Source of the DNA: Ignavibacteriales bacterium
Lineage (GTDB): Bacteria > Bacteroidota > Ignavibacteria > Ignavibacteriales > Melioribacteraceae
DNA: 24,408 bases
Assembly (NCBI GenBank): GCA_007280825.1
Contig: QYQI01000018.1
Location: 1 to 24,408 of the forward strand
Direction: 5' to 3'
Shown here piece by piece: positions 1 to 7,090 of the stretch. Within the stretch, counting starts at the first letter, position 1. Each line of letters begins with the position of its first letter. The notes below the pieces were generated by a model, which saw nothing but the letters and a program-made list of their open reading frames with translations, was not told the origin of the DNA and searched no databases. The translations under genes were made by a program, and so were the position numbers.

Positions 1-2037
1 TATAATCCTAATGGAGTTAGTCTTGTTGATGCACTTGTAAGTCTTGGCGGATGTACCGGATCGTTCATATCAGATAATGGCTTGATTATAACTAATCATC
101 ATTGTGCATTTGGCGCTATTACAAGAGCCAGTACTTTAGAGAATAATTATCTTGAAAATGGTTTTCATGCTAAGACACTTGCTGAAGAAATTCCATCACA
201 GGGAGGAACTTGCAAAATTACTGAATCATATCAGGATGTTTCAGATATAATTCTCGGTGCCATTCAAAATGTAACTGATCCAGTAGAGCGCACAAGAGTC
301 ATCGCACAAAAAATAAAAGAACTTTCAGACGCTGCCGCAAATGAGAAAGAATCTATCGTTGCAGAAGTTTCCGAAATGTTTGCCGGCAAGACATACGTTT
401 TGTTCAAGTATAGAGTGATTCGCGATGTCCGTCTTGTGTACGCACCACCTCAATCAATAGGTAATTTTGGCAGTGAAACCGATAACTGGGTTTGGCCCAG
501 ACACACTGGTGATTTCTCACTCATGCGTGCCTACGTTGCACCAGATGGTAAAGCAGCTACTTATTCAAAAGATAATGTTCCTTTTAAACCAAAAAATTTC
601 TTAAAAATAAATCCTAATGGCGTTGAAGAAGGAGATTTTGTTTTTCAACTCGGTTATCCAGGCAGAACATTTCGTAATCGTCCTGCACAGTATATGAAAT
701 ATCAACAGGATTATTTACTCCCATACATTTCTGATCTTAACCAGTATGCAATAGAAACGATGCAAGAACTTAGTGCAGGAAATAAAGAACTTACACTTGC
801 TTTTTCTAACCGCATAAAAGGTTTGGCTAACACAATGAAAAATTATCAAGGTAAGATTAAAGGTTTGAAGAAGATTAATCTTGTTGCACAAAAACAAGAA
901 GAAGAAAAGCAGCTTCAGCTATTTATAAATTCAGAATCGGCACTGAAGGCAAAATATGGAAATCTTTTAGAAGAGATCAGAATTGTATTCGAGAAAGTTA
1001 ATCAAAATGCACAAACAAATTTATGGCTGAGGCAGTTGAACAAATTCTCTACAACAGATTCACTTTCAACATTTGTATTAAATTATACTGAAGATATGCT
1101 AAAACCTGATGCTGAAAGAAGAACAGCTTACCAGGAGAAAAATATCAAACAAACTCTAACTTCTATAGAAAACGCAAAACAGAATTACAATGCCGACTTT
1201 GAAGAGACAATGCTGATGAAAATGTTTATGGATGCAAATGGATTCAAAAACTCCTCACGAATAATGGCAGTTGATGAGATATTAGAAGGCAACGGTGTAA
1301 ATCCCGAAGAAGCTTTTCAAACTTTTATTAGCAATAATATTATCGGCTCGAAAATCCGTGATAAAGAATATTTTAATTCACTCCTTACAAAGAAACCGGA
1401 AGAGATTGCCGCTTTACAAGATCCTCTTTTTATTTTCACCAAAAAAATTAGAATGCAAAACCAGGCTAATGATAAAGAAAACCAAAAGATTGAAGGCAAG
1501 CTTAACAAACTTTACGGTGACCTTGTTGATGTAAAAATGCTATGGAAAAAAACTAACATGCCTGCCGGACAGGTAGGTTTCATTCCTGATGCAAACAGTA
1601 CGCTTAGACTCACATACGGATATATCAAAGGTTATAATCCGGCAGATGCGGTTTTTATGGAACCGTTTACTTCCATAGATGGAGTAATTGAAAAAGCTGC
1701 AACGGGTGGTGATGATTTTGTTATCCCGGATAAATTGCGAGCGGTTTATGATAAAAAAGATTTTGGAAAATATGTAAGCAAGAAAACTGGCAAACTTCCT
1801 GTTGCAATGCTTTACGATATGGATACAACTGGCGGAAATTCCGGCAGTCCGGTTTTGGATGCTTATGGAAATTTGGTGGGAGTTAATTTCGACCGTGCGT
1901 ATGAAGCAACAATAAATGATTTTGCTTGGAATGAATCTTATAGTCGCTCAATAGGCGTTGATATACGTTATGTTTTATGGGTCATGGATAAGATTGGTGG
2001 CGCAGATAATTTGTTGAGAGAAATAGGGATAAACTAA
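1..2037 (+). CDS. S46 family dipeptidyl-peptidase, DPP11-like (5' truncated)
   Basis: Serine exopeptidase of family S46 (DPP7/DPP11), which removes dipeptides from the N-termini of peptides in the periplasm or at the cell surface. The frame is open from base 1, so the start codon and signal peptide lie upstream of the window. The family's G-G-C-T-G-S-F-I-S block is followed by N-H-H-C (His codons 97-102, catalytic His). H-T-G-D-F-S supplies the likely Asp (codon at 511), and G-G-N-S-G-S-P holds the nucleophile Ser (codon at 1840). The residue 18 positions after that Ser is Arg (codon at 1894). This is the spacing of Ser655 and Arg673 in Porphyromonas gingivalis DPP11, where Arg selects Asp/Glu at P1, whereas DPP7 has Gly. 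The C-terminal S-I-G-V-D-I-R-Y-V-L-W block is also typical. About 678 residues are visible of an expected 700-720. S46 family assignment is secure; the acidic specificity is an inference from one residue. Confidence 0.93.
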   Translation, partial: YNPNGVSLVDALVSLGGCTGSFISDNGLIITNHHCAFGAITRASTLENNYLENGFHAKTLAEEIPSQGGTCKITESYQDVSDIILGAIQNVTDPVERTRVIAQKIKELSDAAANEKESIVAEVSEMFAGKTYVLFKYRVIRDVRLVYAPPQSIGNFGSETDNWVWPRHTGDFSLMRAYVAPDGKAATYSKDNVPFKPKNFLKINPNGVEEGDFVFQLGYPGRTFRNRPAQYMKYQQDYLLPYISDLNQYAIETMQELSAGNKELTLAFSNRIKGLANTMKNYQGKIKGLKKINLVAQKQEEEKQLQLFINSESALKAKYGNLLEEIRIVFEKVNQNAQTNLWLRQLNKFSTTDSLSTFVLNYTEDMLKPDAERRTAYQEKNIKQTLTSIENAKQNYNADFEETMLMKMFMDANGFKNSSRIMAVDEILEGNGVNPEEAFQTFISNNIIGSKIRDKEYFNSLLTKKPEEIAALQDPLFIFTKKIRMQNQANDKENQKIEGKLNKLYGDLVDVKMLWKKTNMPAGQVGFIPDANSTLRLTYGYIKGYNPADAVFMEPFTSIDGVIEKAATGGDDFVIPDKLRAVYDKKDFGKYVSKKTGKLPVAMLYDMDTTGGNSGSPVLDAYGNLVGVNFDRAYEATINDFAWNESYSRSIGVDIRYVLWVMDKIGGADNLLREIGIN

Positions 2038-2040
2038 TTT

Positions 2041-2109
2041 TGTCACTCTGAACGAAGTGAAGAGTCTTGAATTATTTGTTTCAGATTCTTCGCTTCGCTC
2101 AGAATGACA
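2041..2109. repeat. REP-like imperfect palindrome between convergent genes
   Basis: The arms at 2041-2071 and 2080-2109 are near-reverse complements. The left arm begins TGTCACTCTGAACGAAGTGA; the right arm, read on the other strand, begins TGTCATTCTGAGCGAAGCGA. Only a few mismatches separate them, and the loop is about 8 nt. Elements with the core TCATTCTGAGCGAAGCGAAG are common dispersed repeats in FCB-group genomes. It starts 4 bases after the S46 stop codon and lies just beyond the 3' end of the convergent gene, so it may serve as a bidirectional terminator. Confidence 0.75.
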
Positions 2110-2127
2110 GCTAAATAAAAGTAGTAT

Positions 2128-2781
2128 TTAATACTCCACAAAAAACGCCAGCACGCCAACAATTATCAAAACTATTCCGCTAATCAGTTTATCGTGATGT
2201 TCTAAAAAATGCCAGTTCAGTTTACGAACACCCTTCGAAGCAAAGTGCACAAGAAACATCATTCCAAGAACTGTAACAAAAAAATAAACTACAGAAACAA
2301 TTCCAATTCCCAACCAGCCTAAACGGCTTGCTGTGAAATAATATACTTCAATTTCCAAACACGGAGAGAAGAACATTGCTATACTTAGTGTTAGCACAAT
2401 TGATCTTTTACTCTTTCGTTTTTCAATAATTTCATCAATGTGAATATGATGATGGTGATGCGCTGTCTTTATTAAACTGTGCCGGTATTCCAAATAGAAA
2501 TAGATAATGCCAAGAATTATTAAAATTGTCGGCGCAACATAATGAGTAATATAATGATAAGACTCAGATAATTTGTAACCGACCAAGCCAACAATAATTC
2601 CGATAATAACAGTGCTAATTGTATGTGAAGCCCCGGTTATTGCAGTTACAGTCAACGTTTCTTTGTCGGTCCACTTCTCAGCTTTGCCGATTGCAATTAA
2701 CGGAAGCCAGTGACTTGGTATTGTAGCGTGAACCAAGCTAAGTAGAAGACTTCCTAAAAATATTTGTATGATTGAATTCAC
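2128..2781 (-). CDS. NicO/UreH-like integral membrane protein with His-rich loop
   Basis: Hydrophobic protein of 217 residues with about six membrane segments (near 4-18, 45-68, 82-97, 128-147, 155-180, 198-215). The N-terminal S-L-V-H-A-T-I-P-S-H motif and the G-A-S-H-T-I-S-T block around residue 50 resemble the NicO/RcnA/UreH group of nickel and cobalt transporters. The cytoplasmic loop contains five consecutive His (108-112) plus His114, as expected for metal handling. A role in transition-metal transport is therefore plausible but not demonstrated. The charged linker K-R-K-S-K-R at 121-126 separates the two halves. The gene converges on the S46 peptidase across the palindrome at 2041-2109. 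The upstream gene on this strand, trpB, ends 98 bases away with another inverted repeat in between, so the two are probably separate transcripts. Confidence 0.6.
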   Translation of the reverse strand: MNSIIQIFLGSLLLSLVHATIPSHWLPLIAIGKAEKWTDKETLTVTAITGASHTISTVIIGIIVGLVGYKLSESYHYITHYVAPTILIILGIIYFYLEYRHSLIKTAHHHHHIHIDEIIEKRKSKRSIVLTLSIAMFFSPCLEIEVYYFTASRLGWLGIGIVSVVYFFVTVLGMMFLVHFASKGVRKLNWHFLEHHDKLISGIVLIIVGVLAFFVEY

Positions 2782-2823
2782 TAACTCAAAATATCAAAAA
2801 ATATTGTATGTGTGGAAAGTAAT

Positions 2824-2872
2824 GTAGAGACGGGATATCACGACAAGTCGGGACAAGTTATCCAGTCTCTAC
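2824..2872. repeat. Inverted repeat GTAGAGACGGGATA / TATCCAGTCTCTAC
   Basis: The arms at 2824-2837 and 2859-2872 are complementary at 13 of 14 positions around a 21-nt spacer. It lies 8-56 bases beyond the trpB stop. Elements with GTAGAGAC arms are familiar dispersed intergenic repeats in Bacteroidota-type genomes. It could also end trpB transcription, although no strong U-tract follows on the minus strand. Confidence 0.65.
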
Positions 2873-2879
2873 TGGATTA

Positions 2880-4226
2880 TTATCCTACTGCAACCTTTGC
2901 GCAAATTGTCTCGCCAGAATAATTCTCAAGCTGATTCTCCAAAAACATTTCGTAAGAACCTAAATCTAAAAATCCATGTCCTGATAAATTAAATAGAATT
3001 GTTTTTCTTTCTCCTGTTTCTTTACAACGCAATGCTTGAACGATTGTTTCCTTAATTGCATGAGAACTTTCAGGTGCAGGAACAATTCCTTCTGTCTGAG
3101 CAAATAACTGTGCTGCTTGAAAGACTTCCATCTGCTCATAAGCATTTGCATTAATAGCCCCGATATTATACAACAACGAGACAGAAGGTGCTGTACCATG
3201 GTATCGCAATCCGCCCGCGTGTATTTTAGGCGGAATGAAGTTATGACCGAGCGTGTACATTTTTAGAAGCGGTGTCATTCCTGCTTCATCGCCGAAATCA
3301 TATTCATAATTACCTTTTGTAAGTGAGGGACAAGATGCCGGTTCAACAGCAATCACTTTAAGATTTTTATTTACGCCCGTAAGTTTATCCCGCAGAAAAG
3401 GAAATGCAATTCCGGCAAAGTTACTTCCGCCGCCTACACAACCAATAACTATATCGGGATATTCATCAAACATTTCCATTTGTATCCGCGCTTCCTCACC
3501 AATAATTGTTTGATGAAGCAATACATGATTCAACACACTCCCCAAGCTGTAATTTGTATCATCACGCTGAACCGCCATTTCAATTGCTTCACTTATAGCA
3601 ATTCCCAGAGAACCCGGTGATTCGGGATCTTTGTTCAAAACATTTCGTCCTGCATTAGTTAGAATTGATGGACTTGCATGAACTTCGGCGCCAAATAATT
3701 TCATAAATGTTTTGCGATACGGTTTTTGATTATAGCTCACTTTCACCATAAACACTTCGCATTCCATTCCAAAATGTTTACAAGCCATTGCAAGAGCGCT
3801 TCCCCACTGTCCCGCTCCGGTTTCAGTTACAAGTTTTTTTATTCCTACCTGCTTGTTATAATATGCTTGGGCATATGATGTATTTGTTTTATGGCTTCCT
3901 GTTGGATTAGCACCTTCGTATTTAAAAAATATTTTTGCAGGCGTCTGCAATGCTTTTTCAAGATTAGTCGCACGTATTAAGGGAGTTGGTCTGCTAAGTT
4001 TATAAAGATCACGAACCTCATCCGGAATTTCTATAAAGCGTTCTAGTGTTACTTCTTGTTTGATCAACTCCATCGGAAATATAGCGGATAGATCCTGCGG
4101 ACCAACTGGTTGTTTTGTACCTGGATGAAGCGGCGGATTCATTGGTACAGAAATATCTGCCAAAATATTGTAATAGTGAGTTGGCATTTTGGTTTGATCG
4201 AGAAAAACTATTTTACTGCTTGACAT
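2880..4226 (-). CDS. trpB: Tryptophan synthase beta-like protein, TrpB2 type
   Basis: PLP enzyme that condenses indole with serine to give tryptophan. At 448 residues it is longer than the usual TrpB1 (about 400). It carries the extended N-terminus, with N-P-P-L-H-P-G-T around residue 30, seen in TrpB2 proteins. The PLP lysine is Lys113 in T-G-S-H-K-T-N; the E-T-G-A-G-Q-W-G block at 135-142 supplies the catalytic Glu region; the glycine-rich phosphate loop is G-G-G-S-N at 265-269. No trpA or other trp gene is adjacent, which fits the stand-alone, indole-salvaging role proposed for TrpB2. The start is supported by AGGAGG (4237-4232) 5-6 bases before the ATG. Expression appears to be controlled by a Trp-codon attenuator immediately upstream (4245-4409), which independently ties the gene to tryptophan. 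Confidence 0.93.
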   Translation of the reverse strand: MSSSKIVFLDQTKMPTHYYNILADISVPMNPPLHPGTKQPVGPQDLSAIFPMELIKQEVTLERFIEIPDEVRDLYKLSRPTPLIRATNLEKALQTPAKIFFKYEGANPTGSHKTNTSYAQAYYNKQVGIKKLVTETGAGQWGSALAMACKHFGMECEVFMVKVSYNQKPYRKTFMKLFGAEVHASPSILTNAGRNVLNKDPESPGSLGIAISEAIEMAVQRDDTNYSLGSVLNHVLLHQTIIGEEARIQMEMFDEYPDIVIGCVGGGSNFAGIAFPFLRDKLTGVNKNLKVIAVEPASCPSLTKGNYEYDFGDEAGMTPLLKMYTLGHNFIPPKIHAGGLRYHGTAPSVSLLYNIGAINANAYEQMEVFQAAQLFAQTEGIVPAPESSHAIKETIVQALRCKETGERKTILFNLSGHGFLDLGSYEMFLENQLENYSGETICAKVAVG

Positions 4227-4244
4227 GTGAACCTCCTTTGGTTT

Positions 4245-4278
4245 AAAAAGAAAAAGCCTCTGAATGGAAATTCACGGC
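4245..4278 (-). terminator. Second, downstream terminator-like hairpin before trpB
   Basis: On the minus strand GCC-G-TGAAT (4278-4270) pairs with ATTCA-GA-GGC (4265-4256) across a TTCC loop, with a small internal mismatch. A TTTTTCTTTTT tract (4255-4245) follows. Its left arm GCCGTGAA (4278-4271) is also perfectly complementary to TTCACGGC (4299-4292) of the first terminator, so the two hairpins can be switched together. Confidence 0.6.
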
Positions 4279-4283
4279 CGGAT

Positions 4284-4320
4284 ATAAAAAAGCCGTGAAC
4301 GTTTCTACCATCCACGGCTT
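4284..4320 (-). terminator. Attenuator terminator (3:4 hairpin)
   Basis: Perfect 8-bp arms AAGCCGTG (4320-4313) and CACGGCTT (4297-4290) enclose a 15-nt loop. Six T residues follow on the minus strand (4291-4286). The loop includes the region that pairs with the antiterminator strand. It lies between the leader peptide stop and the trpB ATG. Confidence 0.85.
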
Positions 4321-4343
4321 GTTGTTAATTTTTATTTAAAGCA

Positions 4344-4409
4344 TTAGGATGGCAAAGAATTATTTCTCCACCACCAATTATTGCTTAATATATTATTTGT
4401 GTTTACCAT
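4344..4409 (-). CDS. trpL: trp operon leader peptide (Trp-Trp-Trp)
   Basis: ORF of 21 codons plus TAA, with residues 12-14 all Trp (TGG TGG TGG). The rest is dominated by Asn, Ser and Thr codons and has no other function evident. The peptide is a sensor for charged tRNA-Trp rather than a product. No Shine-Dalgarno sequence is visible before the ATG. If the promoter at 4418-4449 is right, the transcript would start within a few bases of the ATG, so the leader may be translated without a leader sequence. The stop codon abuts region 2 of the attenuator, as required for the mechanism. Confidence 0.85.
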   Translation of the reverse strand: MVNTNNILSNNWWWRNNSLPS

Positions 4410-4417
4410 CTTAAAAG

Positions 4418-4449
4418 TAAAAGTATAATCGTTATACAGTTTTGTCAAT
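4418..4449 (-). promoter_or_regulatory. Putative promoter of the trpL-trpB transcript
   Basis: On the minus strand ATTG (4449-4446), 20 bases, then TACTTTTA (4425-4418). This approximates the Bacteroidota consensus TTTG-N19-21-TAnnTTTG. The same bases also contain TTGACA (4448-4443) and TATACT (4427-4422), but with a poor 15-bp spacer. The position just before the leader peptide supports it. Confidence 0.5.
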
Positions 4450-4507
4450 ATATAAATCGTTTTTTATCAAAAAAATCCAGTTCCTTGAATGAAATTGAGC
4501 TTTTTTG

Positions 4508-4579
4508 TGAGCACGGGTGGGCTCGAACCACCGACCTTCACCTTAAAAGGGTGTTGCTCTACCACTGAGCTACGCGCCC
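4508..4579 (-). tRNA. tRNA-Lys (anticodon UUU)
   Basis: A cloverleaf of 72 nt folds on the minus strand. The acceptor arm is GGGCGCG with CGTGCTC (two G-U pairs), the D-arm GCTC/GAGC with a short AGTGGTA loop, the anticodon loop CTTTTAA giving UUU, the variable loop AGGTC, and the T-arm GGTGG-TTCGAGC-CCACC. The discriminator is A, and CCA is not encoded. The outermost anticodon-stem pair appears to be A-A. A promoter-like sequence lies 22 bases upstream. It is on the same strand as, and just upstream of, the trp leader. Confidence 0.95.
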
Positions 4580-4600
4580 TCACCATTAAAATTGCGGGCG

Positions 4601-4632
4601 TAAATATAAACCTCTCCCCTTTAAATTCCAAA
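4601..4632 (-). promoter_or_regulatory. Putative promoter of tRNA-Lys
   Basis: On the minus strand TTTG (4632-4629), 20 bases, then TATATTTA (4608-4601), matching TTTG-N20-TAnnTTTR. The distance to the tRNA 5' end (22 bases) suits a short precursor leader. Confidence 0.5.
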
Positions 4633-4710
4633 GCAACTTATTCGCACACTAAAAAATTATTTTTCTCACTCTTTTTTTATATATTGAAACACAAGTAAAA
4701 TTTACCACAT

Positions 4711-6054
4711 ATGAAAGACTCAAGAATTTTAATTGCCGATGACGATGAAACTCTTTGTTACCTTTTAAAAGAAGAATTGGTAAACGAAGGGTACTCGGTA
4801 GATGTTGTTTATGATGGAAAAGATGCCATCGAAAATTTGAAGAAACGTTTCTATGATATTCTTCTACTCGATCTTGAAATGCGCGAGGTTCATGGAGAAA
4901 AAGTTTTAGGTTATGCCAAAGAAAATCATCCTTCATTACAAGTAATTGTTTTAACCGCAAAGTCAGATATGCGAACAGCTATTGACTGCATTAAGCAAGG
5001 TGCGTATGATTTCATTACTAAACCATACGAGTTCGGTCAACTTTGTGTAATTATTGAACGTGCACTTGATCATAAAGATCTGCTGATTAAAAATAAAATA
5101 CTTACATCAAAAATTAGTCAGCTCCCTTCTAATACAATTATTGGAGAGAGTGATGTAATAAAAAAAATTAATCGTTTGGCAGAACGTGCGGCAAAATCTG
5201 ATTCCAATATTTTGCTTGAAGGTGAAACCGGAACCGGAAAAGAATTATTCGCAGAATTTATTCATAAACATTCCAATCATGCTGATAAACCATTTGTCGC
5301 TATCAATTGTGCATCTCTTCCGGATCAGCTAATAGAGAGCGAACTTTTCGGTTATGAAAAGGGGGCTTTCACTGATGCAAAATCTTCTAAACAAGGATTG
5401 GTCGAAATCGCACACGGAGGCACACTTTTTCTTGATGAGATTGGTGAATTAAGTTTAGCCTTACAGCCTAAACTTTTACGATTTCTTGAGAATGGAGAAT
5501 TCAGAAGAGTAGGAGGAGTAGTAAATTTGAATTCTTCTGTCCGTGTTATTGGTGCAACAAATAAAAATTTAATGGAAGAAGCGGAAAAGAAAAATTTTCG
5601 CCGCGATCTGTTATTTAGACTAAATGTTATCACATTAACAATTCCTCCGTTGCGTGAACGCGAAGGAGACGTGCTTTTGCTTTCAGAATATTTTCTTCAG
5701 AAGAAATCACCGGTTCGTTCGATCAAAAAACTTTCTACCGATGCTAAAAATGATTTGCAGCGTTATAACTTCCCCGGTAATGTTAGAGAGCTGGAACATA
5801 TAATTGAGCGGGCAATAATATTTTCCGAAAGCGATACAATTCAATCTAAAGATTTGAACGTGCCTAAAGAAGATTTTGATTTTGCCAACTTTGTAAAAGA
5901 TGATGGCACTCTTCTAACTATGGATGAATTGGAAAAAATTCATGTTAAGCGGGCTTTAGAACATCATAATTGGAACCGCGAAAATACAGCCCGCGCTTTA
6001 GATATTAGCCAAAAGACACTCTATTCAAAAATTCTAAAGTTCAATCTTAAATAG
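4711..6054 (+). CDS. NtrC-family sigma-54-dependent response regulator
   Basis: Three-domain transcriptional activator of 447 residues. The receiver covers residues 1-120, with acidic residues at 10-12, phospho-acceptor Asp54 and the K-P pair near 104. The AAA+ ATPase has Walker A G-E-T-G-T-G-K-E (171-178) and Walker B F-L-D-E (240-243). The sigma-54 contact loop reads G-A-F-T-D-A (218-223), a variant of the canonical GAFTGA. The C-terminal Fis-type helix-turn-helix (about 420-446) includes N-R-E-N-T-A-R-A-L-D-I-S. It should use ATP to open promoters held by RNA polymerase-sigma-54. The kinase gene starts one base after the stop codon, so the two are very probably co-transcribed and a cognate pair. 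Target genes are not evident; no GG-N10-GC promoter is seen ahead of the nearby pilin genes. Confidence 0.94.
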   Translation: MKDSRILIADDDETLCYLLKEELVNEGYSVDVVYDGKDAIENLKKRFYDILLLDLEMREVHGEKVLGYAKENHPSLQVIVLTAKSDMRTAIDCIKQGAYDFITKPYEFGQLCVIIERALDHKDLLIKNKILTSKISQLPSNTIIGESDVIKKINRLAERAAKSDSNILLEGETGTGKELFAEFIHKHSNHADKPFVAINCASLPDQLIESELFGYEKGAFTDAKSSKQGLVEIAHGGTLFLDEIGELSLALQPKLLRFLENGEFRRVGGVVNLNSSVRVIGATNKNLMEEAEKKNFRRDLLFRLNVITLTIPPLREREGDVLLLSEYFLQKKSPVRSIKKLSTDAKNDLQRYNFPGNVRELEHIIERAIIFSESDTIQSKDLNVPKEDFDFANFVKDDGTLLTMDELEKIHVKRALEHHNWNRENTARALDISQKTLYSKILKFNLK

Positions 6055-6055
6055 A

Positions 6056-7090
6056 ATGAAACAAGATTCCTCTGTAAAACATCTTGCGCATGATCTTAAT
6101 AATATTTTCACTCGTATACTAAACAGTATAGACCTTCTTAAAAGAAAAGTTGCTAATATTGATTCTATCCTTCCTATTCTGAATAACATTGAAAGCGGAA
6201 CTTATCTAGCATCAGAGATGATTGATGATACATTCGGCAATACATCAAATAAAATTACCCAGCGAAAAATTAATTTAAATTCGATTATCGCAGATATAGT
6301 CCGTTCATATACATTACAACAAAAAGACAAAATTGATTTTCAACTTTCTCTTGAAAAAAACCTTAAACAAGTAAACGGCAAGTATTCTGATTTTTATCGG
6401 GTAATCTTAAATCTCGTAACTAATTCAATTGAAGCAATAAGAGAGAAAGGATTAATAAGAATTAAAACATGCAATTTAGAAAACGAAGATAAGGTTCAAA
6501 TTATCATAAACGACAACGGAAGCGGTATCGAAGAGCAGTTTCTTTCTCAAGTATTCAATGAAGACTATTCAACTAAAAATAAAAATAAAATTTCCGGCGT
6601 TGGATTATCTATCGTTAAAGAGATTATTGAAGATTATAATGGAACTATTTCCGTTTCAAGTGAAGTAAGCAAAGGTTCTGAATTTACTATCACATTAAAT
6701 TCTGCACCGATACTGCATGACAAACCTGCACAAAGCGGAAAAACAATTTTGCTTGCAGAAGATGAAGATATACTTCGCGAACTTCTTACAGAACTTTTAC
6801 AATCTTATGATTACTCAATACTTACTGCATCAAATGGAATTGAAGTTTTGGAAATACTTAAAGTGAGAACGCCAGATCTGCTGATCATTGATAAAAAGAT
6901 GCCTGAGATGGATGGACTAACATGCTTGCATGAAATGAATAAAGCAGGTTACATTTTACCAATTGTTCTTGCTTCAGGTTCACCTTCTGAATTTGATGAA
7001 ACTCTTCCCAACAATTTTATAAGTAAAATTATCAACAAGCCGTACAACTTTGAGGAATTGCATTCTTTAGTAAAAGAATTAATTGGGTAG
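6056..7090 (+). CDS. Soluble hybrid histidine kinase with C-terminal receiver
   Basis: Protein of 344 residues with no signal peptide or membrane segment, so a cytoplasmic kinase. It begins almost directly with the H-box, H-L-A-H-D-L-N-N, with His12 the likely phosphorylation site. The ATPase follows: N-box N-L-V-T-N-S-I-E-A-I (119-128), D-N-G-S-G (153-157) and G-V-G-L (181-184). A receiver domain covers about 229-342, with acidic E235-D236-E237, phospho-acceptor Asp279 and Lys328. No dedicated sensor domain is present, so the input must come from a partner or from the receiver. It is one base downstream of the NtrC-type regulator and is probably its phosphate donor. Its last 12 bases overlap the end of the convergent gene at 7079-7762. 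Confidence 0.9.
   Translation: MKQDSSVKHLAHDLNNIFTRILNSIDLLKRKVANIDSILPILNNIESGTYLASEMIDDTFGNTSNKITQRKINLNSIIADIVRSYTLQQKDKIDFQLSLEKNLKQVNGKYSDFYRVILNLVTNSIEAIREKGLIRIKTCNLENEDKVQIIINDNGSGIEEQFLSQVFNEDYSTKNKNKISGVGLSIVKEIIEDYNGTISVSSEVSKGSEFTITLNSAPILHDKPAQSGKTILLAEDEDILRELLTELLQSYDYSILTASNGIEVLEILKVRTPDLLIIDKKMPEMDGLTCLHEMNKAGYILPIVLASGSPSEFDETLPNNFISKIINKPYNFEELHSLVKELIG

Larger units (their letters stand above)
4245..4413 (-). promoter_or_regulatory. trp leader attenuator (translation-coupled transcription attenuation)
   Basis: On the minus strand the trpB leader contains all elements of a classical attenuator. A 21-codon ORF has three adjacent Trp codons (4376-4368). Region 2 is CCATCC (4352-4347), overlapping the last sense codons. 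Region 3 holds GGATGG (4313-4308). A terminator with 8-bp arms, AAGCCGTG (4320-4313) and CACGGCTT (4297-4290), ends in a T run. Region 2 extended upstream to TTTGCCATCC can form 10 pairs, including two G-U, with GGATGGTAGA; this excludes the terminator. GGTGG inside the Trp codons can pair with CCATC of region 2. Expected logic: when charged tRNA-Trp is scarce, the ribosome stalls on the Trp codons, the 2:3 helix forms and trpB is transcribed. With Trp present, the ribosome covers region 2 and the terminator forms. Confidence 0.88.

Noticed and set aside
2966..3199. Minus-strand ORF of 77 codons within trpB
   Set aside because: It overlaps trpB in another frame, whose product has all PLP-enzyme motifs across this region.
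4489..4698. Open reading frame of 69 codons on the plus strand
   Set aside because: It runs antisense through tRNA-Lys; its G-L-E-P-P-T-like peptide is the usual false ORF across a tRNA gene.
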